The notes beneath the pieces were generated by a model. It saw only the letters and a program-made list of their open reading frames with translations, had not been told where the DNA came from and did no database searches. Positions 61,301 to 64,000 of a stretch of DNA of 64,000 bases are shown here, in pieces (the first letter of the stretch is position 1; every line of letters starts with the position of its first letter). The stretch spans positions 1 through 64,000 of the IMG/VR virus record IMGVR_UViG_3300032092_000021, one strand, 5' to 3'. The translations under genes were made by a program, and so were the position numbers. The DNA comes from a virus.

Positions 61301-61697
61301 AGAATTTACGATTGTTGTTGATGCTGATAAAGTTCCAGAGGTTAAAAACTTAGAAATGGTCAGAAGATTAGAGCAAGGACCTTACACAATAGCAATGAGA
61401 GCTGACAACGAAATAAATCTTAATGATTTTTCTAAAGGTGGTAGCCTTACTATAAGACCAACAGCGGACGGTTCATATGTAGCTAGTGGTTTTTTAAATT
61501 ATATAGATGAGGACACTTTTAAAGAAAGTCAATATCCTTATGTAGATTTTATGGGTCCTCAACAAAGTTTAGAAAACTTTGCTCAGCAGAAAAACAGCAT
61601 GCTAGCAAACATACATATGCAGATGGTGAATGCTCAAGAGCAACTTAAAGCTATGAACCAGAACTTAATTCGTAATCCAGATGCTCTTAATAACTAA
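58305..61697 (+). CDS. crAss-like cargo / internal virion protein (1130 aa)
   Basis: 1130 residues. The N-terminal segment (FQPDFNLFQNVLQTKDAQYK, AGYDKLSTLYGTLLNSPMSR) is a pattern I associate with large capsid-stored proteins of crAss-like phages. Long helical, Gln/Asp/Lys-rich stretches follow (residues 270-560), then mixed domains. No Zn or nuclease motif is apparent. It is followed after five bases by another giant gene of the same class. It may be ejected into the host with the DNA, and it lacks the LDKYQ/GG motifs of the three proteins upstream. Confidence 0.7.
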   Translation: MSQYIQGVVDYIPMIQPFQPDFNLFQNVLQTKDAQYKAGYDKLSTLYGTLLNSPMSREDNIELRNKFFNDISSQIQKISSLDLSKSQNVDAAYKVFQPLIDNDYILKDMSYTKTAYDQMQYGESLKNCTDPKKCPGQYWDGGIELIQYDVNNFKTAPREKTLNMRNPRFVPKVNLTKQALDYAKEMNFKITLPEHSPDGRYIVHTTNGPNMIPGLTETFMSVFGNDPAAADYYSALSELNRNKFINDEANIQEYGSKDAAEIYYLDDAHRKIVEMTESQLAEARRQETLASGRKAVTDNIIINKGVDPNDPEDREVIKDRYQSMVDQMISGSNAEVHETDLNNITGDGYETLDIDSKRYRIDNVAARGLMQNDLYQAASSYAMQTMDVKTEVDQYALKQFDHALDVARMGLQQQYAKDLDDYKTANQKELYKYQKGLDLLKETFPNKKRNGALPDGSNPFNPGYESLPATPGGSVLDPNLRGSDQKQIVSATEKAKAAAEQVIVKGYEELTAIINTPIGKKTPGGLVMTQDVKNYYIAKRDEIFGKSVTTTGTYDKNKFPSMTDAARAVGKEPSLLDRGYTYVSDLWNDFTSLFSDDETAYTKTSGGYLNNNNQLEQGFTGRAEYSDPKSPNYWQNTADRVTNFFSNDVTGKYAINRNVERGKEAGVLAAEIQYNVSKLNYDNFIKAQANNNAIVHKLVMSTAAKDAVFDEMSSYNAPTSGSDSGLWARFAGVDAPAAIKDHTKESLSRMHINGRVMTLPEFKQVYANSPEAKRVAERVMQEYYQTQPGDQGAFGRYSYQSGVERLLETMNDDAEDIYEEYMDQFNMIYNQSNAAVNKEADKAGFKPLSQFYQVNDAGAGVQSNPVVATVDPAYPGDMQAIDFFGFSNFIRSTMGKETDGIEVYKGLGADLTETRYFTDDADPVDNKEGALTAIQALRTQLLEGRDVEDKTRGIFDFYFHPVTMNDQNKMAFSFSFSPEFTDAHLGSGEAAKFMGKTDREFTIVVDADKVPEVKNLEMVRRLEQGPYTIAMRADNEINLNDFSKGGSLTIRPTADGSYVASGFLNYIDEDTFKESQYPYVDFMGPQQSLENFAQQKNSMLANIHMQMVNAQEQLKAMNQNLIRNPDALNN

Positions 61698-61702
61698 AAG
61701 TT

Positions 61703-64000
61703 ATGGCGGAACCATTACCAAGACCTACAATACCGTTTACAAAAGAGTTTTCTCCATATGAGAATGCTAGTAAACCTGTAATATCTTCAGAAGATATACG
61801 TTCTAAGCTGCATCAGATTAATGATTACTTTGATAAAAACTTACCTTCTGTAATAGAGGGTATTAGTAAATATGAAGAAGACGTATTAAACAAAGCTATT
61901 CTTGCTAAGAAGCCTTCTAGTTTTGATCAATACGCTAAGTTGCCTCAAGTCCAGAATGAGTCATCTGGTAATATTCTTACCGGACCGATATCAGCAAAAG
62001 GTGTTTTAGACTTACCGACTTTTGATAAGGTTAATCAGATTGCTTCTCAAGCAAGATTTGAAGCTGAAGCTTCAAAGGATCCTTTTAAGTTTGCTAAACC
62101 TACATCCTTTAACGCTAGTATCTATGGTCACAACTATGACCGCTACTATAGTCATCCTAAATTTAAACAATTAGGTTTTGACTTTCGTAGAGATAATGAG
62201 TCTCTTTACAATGCGTCTTCTACATCGTTTGATGACTTTAGAAGAATGAGTTCTAAGCTTACCTCTAATATATTTTTAGCAGGTAACGACTCAGCTAAAA
62301 ACTGGGGTAACTGGTTCTCTCTTACGGGAGATCCTAATAGTGCTGCACTTATGGAGCACAATATGGCATCAGGTGCTAGTAGCAAAGAAGGTGCGGGTGC
62401 TTGGGTAACAAACTTTGTAGGTAATCTGGGATATACTATAGGTACTATAGGTGAGATTTGGTTAGAAAACGCAGTAGTAGCGGCAGCAGCGGGTCTTACA
62501 AGAAATCCTACATTGATGGCAGCTGCGGGAGCAAAAACTGGTTTAGGTTTAGGTAAGTTAGCTAAGTCAATGAAAGTAATGGCTAAAACCTTAAACGATG
62601 TAAATAAAGCTAGACAGTTTAGAACAGCTGCATGGGGTGGTGTTAAAGGTGCAGCTCAAACTCTAAATCCATTTAGAGAGCTTACAGACCTAGGTATTAA
62701 AGCGGCAAACCCTAATAGTGCTTTTAATAGACTTAATGGTATGGCAAAAGCATCAAAAAGTTTTGGTGCTTTCTATAGAGGTTTGCGTGAGATAAATGCA
62801 GTAACATCTGAGTCTAGATTAGAAGCTGCATTTGTTCAGAATAAAGTAGCTAACCAAGCTATAAATGCTTATTACAAAAAGAACGGTAAACTTCCCGAGG
62901 GTGCTGCAGCAAACGATATTACAGAAAGATCTAAACTAGCGGGTGAAAGAACTTTTATAGCTAACGTTCCTGTTATCTATGGTAGTAACCAATTAGTTTT
63001 AGGTACTTCTCTTAGAGGTTTTAGACCTGCATCTAAAATGATTTCAGCCAGTAATTTAAAAGGCACCTTCTTTAAAACAGTAAGGAACTTTGACTGGAAG
63101 AAAACAGGAAAGTCACCTATGGAAGTAGTAGCTAACACAGGTGCTGTTGCAAGTGCTTTTAAGTTTTTGGGTAACACCGTAAAGAAAGATTTCTGGAAAA
63201 CAGTACCGTCTAAGTTAAAAGGAACCTGGGCAGGTAAACCTTTTAGTCAAGCATTAGGTAGTGGTATTAGATTCTTTAGTCAGAATCTTGCAGAAGGCTT
63301 ACAAGAATCCTATCAAGAAGTTGTACAGTCTGCGGTAAGTGATTACTACTTAACTAATTACTTTGCAGATCTTTACAAAGATCCTATTCTATCAGCTCAA
63401 AATAGTTGGGCAGCGTCTATTCAAAAAGGAGTGGGTGAGCAAATGAATGCTCAAGGTTTAGACACCTTTCTTCAAGGATTTTTAACAGGTGGTGTTGTAG
63501 GTCCTGTACAGACTAACATAATGAAATGGTTCCAGTCTGTAGACTTAAGGATGAAAGATTATAGGAATCCTGGTGAAAGAGAAAAGTTTATAAACGACGA
63601 GAAAAAAAGACTTCAGCAATATGCTGATGCAGTAAACTCATATACTCAAGATCCAATTCTGTGGTCTAGATGGTTAAGTGAAAATGCTATACAACAAAGA
63701 GACTTATCTGAAAAAGTAAACTTAGCAGAAGAAACAGGCAACAGAGCGGACGCTGAAGATGCTAAAGATGATTCCTTGTTTATGCACGTTGATACATTGC
63801 TCAGAGCTGATAAGTTTAATGAGTTTATAGATCACATAGAAGGTCTTACTAGTCTTACTGACGATGAACTTAAGGACGCTTTTGAAAACTATAATCTAGA
63901 AAGCACTGATCAAAACGAAAAGTCTTATAGAGAAAGATTAAATATTGCTATCGATAAAGCAAAAGAGATAAAGGCTAGAATAGATGAAACAAATAAAATT
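61703..64000 (+). CDS. Giant virion/cargo protein, truncated by window edge (at least 766 aa)
   Basis: An open frame from the ATG at 61703 runs to the window end without a stop. The N-terminus (MAEPLPRPTIPFTKEFSPYE) is followed by IYGHNYDRYYSHPKFKQLGF and FRRDNESLYN, which I associate with the opening of the largest virion proteins of crAss-like phages. Residues about 230-310 hold a hydrophobic Ala/Gly stretch (VGNLGYTIGTIGEIWLENAV, VAAAAGL) that may insert in membranes, and a further hydrophobic patch lies near 590-610. In crAss-like phages giant genes in this position may include a virion RNA polymerase; its catalytic motif, if present, would lie beyond the window. Confidence 0.7.
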   Translation, partial: MAEPLPRPTIPFTKEFSPYENASKPVISSEDIRSKLHQINDYFDKNLPSVIEGISKYEEDVLNKAILAKKPSSFDQYAKLPQVQNESSGNILTGPISAKGVLDLPTFDKVNQIASQARFEAEASKDPFKFAKPTSFNASIYGHNYDRYYSHPKFKQLGFDFRRDNESLYNASSTSFDDFRRMSSKLTSNIFLAGNDSAKNWGNWFSLTGDPNSAALMEHNMASGASSKEGAGAWVTNFVGNLGYTIGTIGEIWLENAVVAAAAGLTRNPTLMAAAGAKTGLGLGKLAKSMKVMAKTLNDVNKARQFRTAAWGGVKGAAQTLNPFRELTDLGIKAANPNSAFNRLNGMAKASKSFGAFYRGLREINAVTSESRLEAAFVQNKVANQAINAYYKKNGKLPEGAAANDITERSKLAGERTFIANVPVIYGSNQLVLGTSLRGFRPASKMISASNLKGTFFKTVRNFDWKKTGKSPMEVVANTGAVASAFKFLGNTVKKDFWKTVPSKLKGTWAGKPFSQALGSGIRFFSQNLAEGLQESYQEVVQSAVSDYYLTNYFADLYKDPILSAQNSWAASIQKGVGEQMNAQGLDTFLQGFLTGGVVGPVQTNIMKWFQSVDLRMKDYRNPGEREKFINDEKKRLQQYADAVNSYTQDPILWSRWLSENAIQQRDLSEKVNLAEETGNRADAEDAKDDSLFMHVDTLLRADKFNEFIDHIEGLTSLTDDELKDAFENYNLESTDQNEKSYRERLNIAIDKAKEIKARIDETNKI

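Noticed and set aside
1-64000. Recoded stop codons (TAG or TGA reassigned), known in some crAss-like phages
   Set aside because: TAA, TAG and TGA all occur as ordinary stops at expected gene ends (for example TAG at 8853, 18981 and 33205; TGA at 9946 and 12229), and long frames contain none internally.
1-64000. CRISPR arrays, tRNA genes, integrase or attachment sites
   Set aside because: No regular short repeats with spacers, no cloverleaf sequences and no recombinase motifs were seen on reading both strands; a tRNA scan would be needed to exclude tRNAs fully.

Overview
The window looks like part of a large double-stranded DNA podovirus of the crAss-like group (Crassvirales or a close environmental relative) that infects a Bacteroidota host. 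This is read from protein patterns, not a database search. The clearest landmarks are a large terminase (14001-16217), a 920-residue portal (16219-18981), a scaffold/major capsid pair (19086-21967), an IHF/HU-like subunit (10758-11159), and a neck-tail block ending in a 1755-residue 'muzzle' or stabilisation protein (40472-47923). Very large cargo-type proteins follow (47923 to the end). TAnnTTTG promoter elements, A-rich leaders without Shine-Dalgarno sequences, and clean use of TAA, TAG and TGA as stops fit a Bacteroidota phage using the standard code. No integrase, attachment site, tRNA or CRISPR array was seen.

Layout. 1-1819: minus-strand genes, probably non-structural, including an SSB-like protein with an acidic tail ending in ELPF. 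Their leaders share repeats, and two terminators separate them. 1820-2199: a divergent intergenic region with a G-rich hairpin. 2200-5947: host-recognition genes, with a 1070-residue trimeric-type tail fibre ending in a glycine-rich tip. 5937-9946: a subtilisin-family protease followed by a compact lysis cassette of holin-like protein, signal-peptide CHAP endolysin and nested spanin-like genes. 10088-13332: small conserved genes (winged-helix-like, IHF-like, zinc-binding, RecB-like nuclease, HExxH peptidase). 13349-21967: PhoH-like ATPase, terminase, portal, scaffold and capsid. 22041-26168: head-associated genes and a run of nine tiny, mostly basic ORFs, several rich in 'KKGG' motifs. 26241-40351: an abundant-type structural protein, then cysteine-rich appendage and fibre proteins, among them a vWA-domain protein and a 2177-residue protein with about ten Ig-like repeats. 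40472-47923: crAss-type connector, ring, hub and muzzle proteins. 47923-64000: giant, probably ejected, virion proteins; the last one runs off the window.

Transcription appears to be punctuated. Hairpin terminators at 9999, 21981, 27615 and 40399 close units; at 9999, 21981 and 40399 a TAnnTTTG element follows within about 30 bases. Within units genes are packed with TAATG or ATGA overlaps. The capsid gene is set apart by its terminator and by a shift to a different codon set, and the 26241 gene has its own promoter and terminator. Both point to high expression.

The most interesting candidate for an undescribed system is a family of short linear motifs. A GG dipeptide is often followed by a W/x-L-D-K-Y-Q core. 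The full core or a relaxed version recurs across three successive giant proteins (47923-58251), and the GG part recurs in the tiny basic proteins at 23612-24423. This may be a shared packaging tag or processing site for ejected virion proteins. The phage also encodes three separate protease-like domains: a subtilase, an HELSH peptidase, and an HEGTH domain inside one of the motif-bearing giant proteins.
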